Source of the DNA: Pleomorphomonas sp. T1.2MG-36
Lineage (GTDB): Bacteria; Pseudomonadota; Alphaproteobacteria; Rhizobiales; Pleomorphomonadaceae
DNA: 64,000 nt
Assembly: GCF_950100655.1 (NCBI RefSeq)
Contig: NZ_CATNLY010000001.1
Location: forward strand, 124,001-188,000
Reading direction: 5' to 3'
Part shown: positions 56,604-64,000 of the stretch, one piece after another
Layout: every line of letters begins with the position of its first letter
How positions within the stretch are numbered: position 1 is the first letter of the stretch
Made by a program: the position numbers and the translations under genes
The notes under the pieces: model-generated
What the model saw: the letters and a program-made list of their open reading frames with translations, nothing else
The model's database searches: none
Told to the model about the DNA's origin: nothing

Positions 56604-56968
56604 CCGACGTCGACCCGCACCGCGTGAAGGCCGGCCAGATCCGCGACGTTCTGTTGCTGATGGCTGCCGAGTCGCCCTCCGGAAAACCGATCGGCCCGGA
56701 CGCCGTCGCTCGTGCCGTCGCCGGCAAGGACGAGAAGGTCTGGCGCCGGCTGATGAAGCCAATCAAGGACGAGGCGATACGTCTCGCCAAGGAGGGCAAG
56801 GTCATCCTCCTAAGAAAAGGCAAGCCAGTCGACCCCGACCGAGTGCGGGGGCTCTACCGTATCCGTCTCAGGGCCGAGGGAGAGCCTATGCCGGTTTACG
56901 AGGCGTCGAAGCCGGACGAGGATCTGCTTGACGATGACTTTCTTCTTGACGGTGACGACGAGGCATAA
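56600..56968 (+). CDS. DUF3253 small winged-helix-like protein
   Basis: A 122-residue protein starting with GTG at 56600. The core matches DUF3253: IRDVLLLMAAESPSGKPIGPDAVARAVAG, VWRRLMKPIKDEAIRLAKEGKVILLRKGKPVDP and GLYRIRL, predicted as a winged helix that could bind nucleic acid. An acidic tail (DEDLLDDDFLLDGDDEA) follows. It is coupled to the DUF599 gene and converges on the ydcF-like gene 9 nt away. Function unknown. Confidence 0.8.
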   Translation: MTDVDPHRVKAGQIRDVLLLMAAESPSGKPIGPDAVARAVAGKDEKVWRRLMKPIKDEAIRLAKEGKVILLRKGKPVDPDRVRGLYRIRLRAEGEPMPVYEASKPDEDLLDDDFLLDGDDEA

Positions 56969-56977
56969 CCGTCCGTC

Positions 56978-57778
56978 TCACGGCCGCGGCAGCAGCGCAT
57001 CGGTGTAGCCGGCGAAGCGATAAGCGATGAGTCCGATCCATTCGCGGACGGCCATGTCGGTCATCGTCAGCCCCTCGGCGGCGGTGCGTCCGCCCAGCCA
57101 GTCGGTCGACGCGCCGTTGCGGTAGTCGACCGGCCATGCAACCACGCCGCTCCAGCCGGCGGCGCGGAAAGTCCCCATGGCGCGCGGCATGTGGAAGGCA
57201 GACGTCACCAGCAACCACTGCTCCTGAGGCTTCGGCTCGACCGTGGCGAAGCTGTCGATGGCATTCTCGCGGGTGTTGCGAGAGCGGTCCTCGATGGTGA
57301 TCCGCTCGGCCGACACGCCTAACTCCACAAGCAGATCGCGGGCAATGGCCGATTCGGCGAGTTCGTCATTCTCAAACGCGCCATTGGAACCGCCGGAGAG
57401 CAGGATACGCGCGCTGGGATACTGCCGGGCCAGTTCTGCGGCGGCGATCAGTCGTTCGGCGCCGTCGATCAGCTCGACCGACCGCCGTTCGGTCGACAGG
57501 CCGGTGTCGACGACACCCCCCAGCACCAGAATGCCCGCTGGAGTGAGCCGGTCGGGATTTGTCGGTACCGAGAAGCGCTGCTCAAGTGGCCGCAGCAGCA
57601 AGGTTGGAGCGCCCGTCCATGCGCACACGACCAGCAATGTAAGCGCGATGCCAATCAACTCCGCGCCGCGCCGTCGCCACCCCAGCAATCGCATGCCGGC
57701 CCCAAGCAGCAACGCCAGGAGAAGGGCGTTGGAGGGACGCAGAAAGAGGAACCCAACCTTGGAGAGCACATAGAACAC
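56978..57778 (-). CDS. YdcF/ElyC-family (DUF218) membrane protein
   Basis: A 266-residue protein with two N-terminal helices (KVGFLFLRPSNALLLALLLGAG; ELIGIALTLLVVCAWTG) and a DUF218 domain: GILVLGGVVDTGL, RILLSGGSNGAFENDELAES, ITIEDRSRNTRENA and LLVTSAFHMPRAMGTFRAAGW. ElyC-type members act in envelope or undecaprenyl-lipid metabolism. The start is GTG at 57778, with GGGAGGG upstream on the minus strand; an in-frame ATG further upstream would add a non-conserved segment. Confidence 0.85.
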   Translation of the reverse strand: MFYVLSKVGFLFLRPSNALLLALLLGAGMRLLGWRRRGAELIGIALTLLVVCAWTGAPTLLLRPLEQRFSVPTNPDRLTPAGILVLGGVVDTGLSTERRSVELIDGAERLIAAAELARQYPSARILLSGGSNGAFENDELAESAIARDLLVELGVSAERITIEDRSRNTRENAIDSFATVEPKPQEQWLLVTSAFHMPRAMGTFRAAGWSGVVAWPVDYRNGASTDWLGGRTAAEGLTMTDMAVREWIGLIAYRFAGYTDALLPRP

Positions 57779-57819
57779 GCCGCTTGCCCTCCCTTCTCGA
57801 AACGACTGGGATGGTTCGA

Positions 57820-58161
57820 TTATTGGGGCGTCAGGACCGTGCCGGGCACGTTGCCGACAACGCCGCCGTAGGAAACTTCGCACCATCGCGCGTCGAGCAA
57901 GGCCAGTTGGGCCTTGCGGCTGCCGAACTGCCAGGAGCCGAAGGGAATCTCATCGCGACACCAGCGCAGTACGATTCCCTTGGCGTCACCGGGAATGGAG
58001 CCCTTCTTTGCCGCCTTCTCGCTCATGTCGGAGTAAAGCGGCGATGGTTTGCCATCTCGCAGCGCGTAGGTCATGTCGTAAGGGCTGGGCGACTGAGCCT
58101 GCGCGGCTCCTGCCACAAGGCCGAAGCCGATCGAGAGAGCCATCATTCTCAAGGCGTTCAA
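57820..58161 (-). CDS. small secreted hypothetical protein
   Basis: A 113-residue exported protein starting at TTG 58161 (GGGAGGACGAGA just upstream) or at the ATG six codons later. The signal sequence is MALSIGFGLVAGAAQAQS. The mature part is short and contains two cysteines (LRWCRDEIPFGSWQFG and DARWCEVSYGG) that may form a disulfide. No family is recognised. It is followed, after 41 nt, by the start of the ydcF-like gene. Confidence 0.6.
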   Translation of the reverse strand: MNALRMMALSIGFGLVAGAAQAQSPSPYDMTYALRDGKPSPLYSDMSEKAAKKGSIPGDAKGIVLRWCRDEIPFGSWQFGSRKAQLALLDARWCEVSYGGVVGNVPGTVLTPQ

Positions 58162-58400
58162 TCTCGTCCTCCCGGCCGTCGCCCGGCCCGCTGCCTTCCC
58201 GGCATGGAGAAGACCCGACGAACATAGGGCGGTCAATCCGTTGATCGGCCTAGGGTGTTCGTATCCCTCAACAAATTCGCAGAATGGCGAACAAACGTCG
58301 GTAATCGAGCCCGGTGCGTCCACCACTCTTTCCCGCGACCGGATCAACGGTCTACAGGCCGACGGAGCGGGACGGTCGGGCCGCCCCACTCCGGATGGCG

Positions 58401-59024
58401 TCAAATGTCCGCGGCGGTCCGAACCACCCGGCCGACCAGACCGTAGGCGATGCCCTCTTCGGCACTCATCCAGTAGTCGCGGTCGGTATCCTTCTCAATG
58501 CGCTCGACCGGCTGGCCGGTAGCTTGGGCAAAGATCCGATTGAGGCGGTCGCGCATCTTGATGATCTCGCGGGCCTGGATCTCGATGTCCGTGGCCATGC
58601 CACCCGTTCCGCCGGACGGTTGATGCAGCAGGAAGCGGGTGTTCGGGGTGCAGAAACGGCGTTCCTTGGGCACCGACACGTAGATGAGCGCGCCGGCGCT
58701 TGCCACCCAACCGGTTCCGATGATGTTCACCGGGGCCGCCACGAAGCCGATCATGTCGTGAATCATGTCACCGGATTCGACATGGCCGCCGGGCGACGAC
58801 ACGATGACGGTGATCGGATCGGTGGCGCTCGCTTCCGCCAGCGCCAGGAGGCGGGAGGTCACTTCCTTTGCCATCTCCTGGGTCACCTGGCCGGTGATCA
58901 GAACCGTACGCGACTTGAAGAGGTACTTGTCGACCTGTGGGGCCGGCGCAGCATCCTTGGCCTTCTCGTCCTTCTCCTCTTCCTCGTCGTCGAGGCGGAC
59001 GTATTTCTGATCCTTGGAAATCAT
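58401..59024 (-). CDS. ClpP-family ATP-dependent protease subunit
   Basis: A 207-residue ClpP homologue without the neighbouring clpX. The catalytic triad is readable: Ser in [15 protein letters not shown], His in [13 protein letters not shown] and Asp in [14 protein letters not shown]. The Ser box differs from GQAASMGAL of standard ClpP, and the N-terminal 30 residues are highly charged ([14 protein letters not shown]), pointing to the divergent second ClpP of alphaproteobacteria. The start at 59024 is used because an upstream in-frame start lacks similarity. Confidence 0.85.
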   Translation of the reverse strand: MISKDQKYVRLDDEEEEKDEKAKDAAPAPQVDKYLFKSRTVLITGQVTQEMAKEVTSRLLALAEASATDPITVIVSSPGGHVESGDMIHDMIGFVAAPVNIIGTGWVASAGALIYVSVPKERRFCTPNTRFLLHQPSGGTGGMATDIEIQAREIIKMRDRLNRIFAQATGQPVERIEKDTDRDYWMSAEEGIAYGLVGRVVRTAADI

Positions 59025-59158
59025 GTGGACCTTCTCGTGGGTGGCGGCCGCGACAAAGGAGTCGGGCCTCGGGACTCGCAAATCCTGATGGAGTCCATTC
59101 GTATCTCATCAGGGGAGCGGACGGCAACCCGACCGGATGGACAGGGTGAACGGCTCGC

Positions 59159-59647
59159 TCATTGATCGAGATAGGTACGAAGAGCGACGAGTGAAATATC
59201 GCGGGCACCAGTTTCGCGCATCATGCAGCCTGCGATGGCGCCGCCGTAACCCGTGCCGCCTTGCCAGAACGAACCCTCGATGTCGCAGGTGGCGTCGCGC
59301 ACCGTCAGCCAGGCCCGCTGACTGTCGCGCAGCTTGCTCGCCTCGGCCTTGTCGAGACCGTCCATCAGCGCCTGATAGTCGTCGTTGAGACGCTCGTCCC
59401 AGATGGCTCCTTCCCGTTCGAGGCAGGCGGCCATCATCGGCGTGTTGTCGTTGTCGGGAGCCGCGAGGCAGGGATCGGAGACCATGCCGATACAGCCAAG
59501 CGGGCTGACATTTTCGTGCGGGGCGTTTGCCACGCACTCGGCGATCACCTGTCGGTCGGCATCGGTCGGCTCGGCCGGATTGCCGTCCTGGGCCTGGGCC
59601 GCGCTGCCAATAGCCATTGCAAAACAGAAAGCGACGATACCGCGCAT
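59159..59647 (-). CDS. secreted DUF1311 (LprI-like) protein
   Basis: A 162-residue exported protein with signal GIVAFCFAMAIGSAAQAQ. Paired cysteines and the central segment WDERLNDDYQALMDGLD followed by LRDSQRAWLTVRDATCD fit DUF1311, the family of the lysozyme inhibitor LprI. It is close to a GH25 lysozyme gene (next on the strand), so inhibition or modulation of murein hydrolases is a reasonable guess. The ATG at 59647 begins the signal peptide. Confidence 0.85.
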   Translation of the reverse strand: MRGIVAFCFAMAIGSAAQAQDGNPAEPTDADRQVIAECVANAPHENVSPLGCIGMVSDPCLAAPDNDNTPMMAACLEREGAIWDERLNDDYQALMDGLDKAEASKLRDSQRAWLTVRDATCDIEGSFWQGGTGYGGAIAGCMMRETGARDISLVALRTYLDQ

Positions 59648-59757
59648 CCGCGCCTCCAACAGAAATGCCGGCGAGGAGAGCTCACCGGCACTTCTTTATC
59701 TCTTTGTTTTCAGGCAAATTCCAGCGCAAACCGCTACACATTTGTGCTGGATTCGCC

Positions 59758-60579
59758 TCATCCGTCGGGATTGAGCCGTCCTTCGAGGAATGCCCGCCAT
59801 TCACGGGCCGATCCGTTGAAGACGTTGCGATCCACCCTCCCCCGGATACCGGCCACTCGTCCGGCTTCCGTGTGTTGCCAGAAATTCCAGCGCAGGCTTG
59901 GATCTCGTACCACGGGGTGCCCCTTGTAGGAGGCGATCCACACGAAGTAGCCGGGGAAGGCGCCGCGCAGCCGGTCGTTATAGAAGCTGATCGACGTGTA
60001 GATGATCGGCCGCTTGCCGTAGTAGCGCTCGATGGCGTCAAGCCACGTCTTGACCTCTGGAATGATCGCTTCCCGCGGCGGATGGCCGGGACACGTCTTG
60101 GAGTCGACCCATTCTATGTCGAGCACCGGCGGCAGCGCATAGGGATCATAGGGCACGTTCTGCATGAACCAGCTCACCTGCTCCATGGCAGGGCGGCAGA
60201 AATACCAGAAATGGTAGGCGCCGCGCGGCAAGCCGGCCATGGCGGCGCCGTACCAGTTCTGCGCAAACTTCGGATCGGACCAGTCTCCCCCCTCGGTCGC
60301 CTTCAGCCAGGCAAAGGCGGTGTTGTCGGCCACGACGGAGCGCCAGTTGATATCCTCCTGGTAATAGGAGACGTCGATACCCTTCACGGGGTAGTCGTCA
60401 GGCCCCGGAGGGCCGAAATCGAACAGCGCGCAGGCGGACAGACCGACGGCAAGCGAGCCGAGAGCGAGCGGATTTACCAGGCGGGCTGCGAGGCTTGCCC
60501 AACGGCCGGCAATCGCGGGCGTTCTGCCGCCGCGTCGCCGCTTCGTTCGAAATGCCTTCTTTACCCAAGCAATATCCAT
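59758..60579 (-). CDS. GH25 lysozyme, lipoprotein
   Basis: A 273-residue glycoside hydrolase family 25 muramidase. Catalytic region motifs are VKGIDVSYYQEDINW, FAWLKATEGGDW and PPVLDIEWVDS (DXE), followed by YYGKRPIIYTS and the closing NFWQHTEAGRVAGIRGRVDRN. The N-terminus is basic and then hydrophobic with LSAC as lipobox (residue about 51), predicting a lipoprotein. Its start codon lies inside the end of mgtE (19-nt overlap), so translation is coupled to that gene. Confidence 0.88.
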   Translation of the reverse strand: MDIAWVKKAFRTKRRRGGRTPAIAGRWASLAARLVNPLALGSLAVGLSACALFDFGPPGPDDYPVKGIDVSYYQEDINWRSVVADNTAFAWLKATEGGDWSDPKFAQNWYGAAMAGLPRGAYHFWYFCRPAMEQVSWFMQNVPYDPYALPPVLDIEWVDSKTCPGHPPREAIIPEVKTWLDAIERYYGKRPIIYTSISFYNDRLRGAFPGYFVWIASYKGHPVVRDPSLRWNFWQHTEAGRVAGIRGRVDRNVFNGSAREWRAFLEGRLNPDG

Positions 60580-61973
60580 GACGCGAGCCCGAGGAACGCC
60601 AGAAACCCCACGACATCGGTCACCATCGTCACGAACACCCCCGAAGCGACTGCCGGATCGATGTCGAACCGTTCGAACGCCAGGGGTATGAGAATGCCGG
60701 CCGTTGCCGCAGACAACAGGTTGACGATCATCGCGGCGCCGATCACGCTTCCAAGGAGAAGGTCTTGGAACCAGAGCGCGGCGGCCGAGCCGACGATCAA
60801 TGCGAAACTGCCGCCGTTGAGTAAACCAACGCTTAATTCTCGACCGAAAATCCTCCAAACATTGTGTGCATCGAGATCCCGGGTCGCCAGGGCGCGCACC
60901 GTCACGGTCATGGTCTGCGTCGCCGCGTTCCCACCCATGGAGGCAACGATCGGCATCAGCACGGCAAGTGCCACCATCTTGGAGATCGACCCGGAGAACA
61001 CGCCGATCACCGACGAAGCCAGGAAGGCGGTCAGCATGTTGAACAGCAGCCAGACCCATCGGGTTCGCAACGTGTAGAACACGGAGTCTGAAATCTCTTC
61101 GTCGCCGACGCCGGCCAGCGCGCGGATGTCCTCCTCGGCCTCGGCCTGGATGACGTCCACCACGTCGTCGACGGTAATGACGCCCACCAGCCGCTCCGAT
61201 TCATCGACCACGGCCGCCGAGACCAGATTGTAGCGCTCGAACATGCGCGCCACGTCCTCCTGGTCGTCGGTGGCGAGCACCCGCTGCCGCTCGTCGTTCA
61301 TGATGTCGGACATGAGGGTGGGGCGTGGGGCTCGCAAAAGCCGATTGAGCGCCACGGCGCCGAGGAACCGAAAACCGGGATCGATGACGAACACTTCGTA
61401 GAACTCGTCCGGCAGGTCCTTCTGATCCCTGAGGTAATCGATGGTCTGTCCGGCGGTCCAGAACGGCGGTACGGCGATGAAGTCGGTCTGCATCCGACGC
61501 CCCGCCGTTTCCTCCGGAAAATCGAGGCTGCGACGCAACGCCATGCGATCGACCGCCGGCAGCTTGGCGAGGATCTCCTCCTGATCCTCGTCGTCGAGGT
61601 CTTCCAGAATGTAGACTGCATCGTCCGAATCGAGATCGCGAACGCCTTCGGCCACCGCCTCGGGGGGCAGTTCCTCGATCAGCTGGACGCGGACGGTCTC
61701 ATCGACTTCTGTCAGTGCCGCGAAGTCGAAATGCTCACCGAGCAGTTGGATGAAGGGCGCGCGCTCGTCGGGCGACAGAGCTTCGATGATGTCGCCGACG
61801 TCGGCCTCGTGGAGATCGGCGGCGAGTGCCTCAAGGGTGGACGTGTCCGCCGCTTCGATCGCCGCCCTGATGGCGTCGAGAAACAGCGGGGCGAGTTCAC
61901 CATCCTCCGCTCTGAGCGGCGGCAGCCCGTCCAGGCTCAGCGTTTCAGGCGCGTTGGGCTCGGTTTCGGCCAT
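60561..61973 (-). CDS. mgtE: MgtE magnesium transporter
   Basis: A 470-residue MgtE. N-domain (SPDERAPFIQLLGEHF, DSDDAVYILEDLDDEDQEEIL), paired CBS domains (about 150-270; TDDQEDVARMFERYNLVSAAVVDES) and five membrane helices (about 305-470, with the pore motif PIVASMGGNAATQT). The cytosolic domains sense Mg and gate the channel. The 5' leader can fold so that its Shine-Dalgarno is paired. The GH25 gene overlaps its 3' end. Confidence 0.95.
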   Translation of the reverse strand: MAETEPNAPETLSLDGLPPLRAEDGELAPLFLDAIRAAIEAADTSTLEALAADLHEADVGDIIEALSPDERAPFIQLLGEHFDFAALTEVDETVRVQLIEELPPEAVAEGVRDLDSDDAVYILEDLDDEDQEEILAKLPAVDRMALRRSLDFPEETAGRRMQTDFIAVPPFWTAGQTIDYLRDQKDLPDEFYEVFVIDPGFRFLGAVALNRLLRAPRPTLMSDIMNDERQRVLATDDQEDVARMFERYNLVSAAVVDESERLVGVITVDDVVDVIQAEAEEDIRALAGVGDEEISDSVFYTLRTRWVWLLFNMLTAFLASSVIGVFSGSISKMVALAVLMPIVASMGGNAATQTMTVTVRALATRDLDAHNVWRIFGRELSVGLLNGGSFALIVGSAAALWFQDLLLGSVIGAAMIVNLLSAATAGILIPLAFERFDIDPAVASGVFVTMVTDVVGFLAFLGLASWILLG

Positions 61974-61980
61974 GGCGCGT

Positions 61981-62047
61981 CTCCCGTGAATCTCAAGGTG
62001 GCGAACAGGTTGAATCGACGGCGACGGTCGGCGCCGTCGCGCGGGAG
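61981..62047 (-). promoter_or_regulatory. mgtE leader with possible Shine-Dalgarno sequestration
   Basis: In the mgtE mRNA, CTCCCG (from 62047-62042) precedes a hairpin of 8-bp stem (62016-62039, arms CGACGGCG/CGCCGTCG) and can pair with CGGGAG (61986-61981), which includes the Shine-Dalgarno 7 nt before the start codon. Melting this long-range pair would open translation. The fold is inferred from sequence only. Confidence 0.35.
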
Positions 62048-62162
62048 TTAAGTCCGACAAACCGGATGGCGCAAGGGAGAAATTCCCGCCTGGTCGGGGC
62101 GGTGGTGCAGAACCGACGCGCGGCCGATCCGCAAACCGCATGCCGGTTCGATTGTCGGCGTT

Positions 62163-63728
62163 CTAACTGACGGCGGTGTTGTCTTCGGGGCGCGTGGGCC
62201 ATGTCATCTGGAGCATGGCGGACGCCTGCTCTGCCGGCACGGCACGGCTGAAGAGGAACCCCTGTCCCTGATGGCAGCCCAGAAGTTGAAGCGTCTCGGC
62301 TTGGGACGTCTCCTCGATCCCTTCAGCAATGGTCTTCATGCCCAGCCCGCGCCCGAGGCCGATCATTGCCCGAATGATCATGGCCTGTCGCGCGTCGTCC
62401 AGGAAGGAGGACACGAAGCTGCGATCGATCTTGAGTTTGTCGAATCTCAGGCGCGACAGTTGCGACAGGCTGGAATAGCCGGTGCCGAAATCGTCGATGG
62501 CAACGTGAACGCCGGCCCCGCGAAGCTCCTCGAGCATGGCGGATACCAGTTGGACGTCCTTCACGAACATCGATTCGGTCAGTTCGACCTCGAGCTGCTG
62601 CGGCGAAAGTCCTGTCTCTGCCAGCGTTTCCAGCATTTTCCGCCCGAAGCTGCGATTGCTGAACTGGGCCGGCGAAACGTTGAAGGACAACCGGATCGTA
62701 CGCGGCCACTTGGCCGCATCCAAACAGGCCTGGCGGAACAGGACGTCCGACAGCTCGCCGATCATGCCGGTTTCTTCGGCCAGCGTTATGAACTCGGACG
62801 GCGGAACGAAGGTGCCGTCCGGCCGGCGCCAACGTGCGAGAGCTTCGAAGCCGACAATGCGGCCGGACGTCAGGTCGATCATGGGCTGATAGTAGGGCCT
62901 CACGTCGCCCGCCTTCAGCGCCGCTCGCAACTGTTTGTCGAGCTCCGCATATTTCGCCGTCGCCTCGTCGATGGCCGGATCGAACCATTTCGGCTCGCTG
63001 GAATGCTCGCGCTTTGCCGAGGAGACCGCAGAAAGCGCGCATCGCAGAAGGTATTTGATATTCGCGGCGTCATCCGGATACCGCGCCATTCCGATATAGG
63101 CCGACACCTCGTAATGGCGTTCGTTGACCAGAATGGGAACGGAGATCTGCTTGATGGCCCTCCGGGCCAATTTCTCCCAATCCTTGGTCTGGGAGCCTTC
63201 CTGCGCCGCGTAGAACTGGTCGCCTCCAAGCCTGAACAGGAAGCACCCGACAAAGACCTCGCGCAGCCGGTCCGCGATGTTCACCAGAATTTCGTCGCTC
63301 GTCTCGTTGCCGTAGATGTCGTTGATGTAGCGAAACCCCTGGACGTCGATCACCATGGCCATATGCGGCAGTTTGGCCTTGTCGCTCCCCCTCAGGCGCT
63401 CGATTTCCTGTTTGAGGCCGACGCGATTGGGCAGGCGGGTGAGCGGGTCATGTGCCGCGATCCAGGACACATCGCGCTCGGCCCGGCTGCGATGGGCCAC
63501 CTCATCCTGCAGGTCGCGCAGTCGGCGATAGCCGAAGATGAATCCCAATAGCCCTAGGGTCAGAATCGCCGTGAGCAGTTCATCAAGTTGAATGAACTCG
63601 TGCTCTCTCAGGAAGGCGCCAAACGTCTCGTAAAAATTAAACCACTCGAAAGTAGCGAAAAGCACGATGCCGACGACAACGAGGGCTGCTGCATCTCGGG
63701 CCGCTCGTCCCGCCCTCATGAGTCGCAT
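62163..63728 (-). CDS. EAL phosphodiesterase with degenerate GGDEF domain
   Basis: A 521-residue protein with two N-terminal helices (DAAALVVVGIVLFATFEWFNFY; LLTAILTLGLLGFIFGYRRL), a GGDEF-like domain (about 85-240) whose active site reads RLGGDQFYA rather than GGDEF/GGEEF, and an EAL domain (about 260-505) with FEALARW, FNVSPAQF, EVELTESMF, AIDDFGTGYSSL, KLKIDRSFV and AEGIEE intact. It should degrade c-di-GMP; the degenerate GGDEF may bind GTP for regulation. The ATG at 63728 has AGAGGTGA upstream. Confidence 0.9.
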   Translation of the reverse strand: MRLMRAGRAARDAAALVVVGIVLFATFEWFNFYETFGAFLREHEFIQLDELLTAILTLGLLGFIFGYRRLRDLQDEVAHRSRAERDVSWIAAHDPLTRLPNRVGLKQEIERLRGSDKAKLPHMAMVIDVQGFRYINDIYGNETSDEILVNIADRLREVFVGCFLFRLGGDQFYAAQEGSQTKDWEKLARRAIKQISVPILVNERHYEVSAYIGMARYPDDAANIKYLLRCALSAVSSAKREHSSEPKWFDPAIDEATAKYAELDKQLRAALKAGDVRPYYQPMIDLTSGRIVGFEALARWRRPDGTFVPPSEFITLAEETGMIGELSDVLFRQACLDAAKWPRTIRLSFNVSPAQFSNRSFGRKMLETLAETGLSPQQLEVELTESMFVKDVQLVSAMLEELRGAGVHVAIDDFGTGYSSLSQLSRLRFDKLKIDRSFVSSFLDDARQAMIIRAMIGLGRGLGMKTIAEGIEETSQAETLQLLGCHQGQGFLFSRAVPAEQASAMLQMTWPTRPEDNTAVS

Positions 63729-64000
63729 TTGCTCACCTCTTGCTACGCTTCGCGAACTGCAATGCGCCGCTTTTCGATCGATGAATACAAGAAACTGCAA
63801 CCCCAACAAGCATACTTTGTACTCAGATGCATGTTTAATTAATATTTTCCAATCCGGTTCAGTGAATTTCGCAAGGGGCAACGCCGCTAGAGTTCGTCGA
63901 GTACCACGTGGAATGAGAGCCCTTGTTATCACGACCTCTGGAACAGGGAGAGGAAGAAAAACAAGACGATCGCAAGCGCTTGATGTTCAATTTCGGAGTA
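63729..64000. other. AT-rich right end, no gene called
   Basis: This 272-nt end region upstream of the EAL gene is AT-rich around 63820-63850 (contains TTAATTAA at 63836-63843). No product is recognisable; a start of a gene to the right cannot be judged because of the window edge. Confidence 0.4.

Overview
The window is GC-rich chromosomal DNA from an alphaproteobacterium, most likely order Hyphomicrobiales (Rhizobiales). The evidence is the gene order rpoZ-rsh-acpS-lepB-rnc-era, an ExoR-like Sel1 protein, DnaE1, a DUF2585 protein, betaine-lipid genes btaA-btaB, a complete uptake-hydrogenase cluster, and two GAAC-N7-GAAC sites of the alphaproteobacterial LexA type. A nitrogen-fixing, hydrogen-recycling lineage such as Pleomorphomonadaceae would fit, but that is a guess. 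Coding density is high. I found no tRNA, rRNA, CRISPR array, insertion sequence or prophage.

Layout. 1-6.4 kb: hupS-L-C-D-F-[glycosyltransferase]-hupG-hupH on the minus strand, for a membrane-bound [NiFe] uptake hydrogenase; hupH runs off the left edge. 6.6-11.6 kb: an ArsC/Spx-like protein, SelO, an AT-rich gap, an ExoR-like protein, and xthA diverging from a small membrane protein across a region with two LexA-type boxes. 11.7-23.2 kb: housekeeping genes (dnaE, family 5 UDG, NYN nuclease, rpoZ, rsh, acpS, lepB, rnc, era). 23.2-26.9 kb: a LacI-family regulator with three matching operator-like sites, and an operon of an EF-hand protein, ECF sigma, anti-sigma and periplasmic metal sensor, diverging from an SH3 protein. 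27-34.7 kb: YgiD-type dioxygenase, acetyltransferase, DUF2585, nucleotidase, purC, a lone AlpA-like regulator, an IclR/EamA divergent pair, and small proteins. 34.9-41.7 kb: a ThDP enzyme and aromatic aminotransferase facing an Lrp regulator, then glpD-glpK.

42-64 kb: a DUF6455 protein, a membrane EAL phosphodiesterase, two adjacent secreted paralogues of unknown function, aspS, btaA-btaB, two VOC proteins, an acetylpolyamine deacetylase-like enzyme, an ABC-F ATPase, small conserved membrane proteins, a ClpP homologue, a GH25 lysozyme lipoprotein overlapping mgtE, and a second EAL protein with a degenerate GGDEF domain.

The items most worth following are (a) the divergent xthA/small membrane protein region, where GAAC/GTTC tetramers lie on one 11-bp register and one box sits inside a sigma70-like promoter; (b) the tandem secreted paralogues at 44.3-47.8 kb; (c) the three LacI operator-like sites upstream of the LacI gene; and (d) a glycosyltransferase inside the hydrogenase maturation genes.
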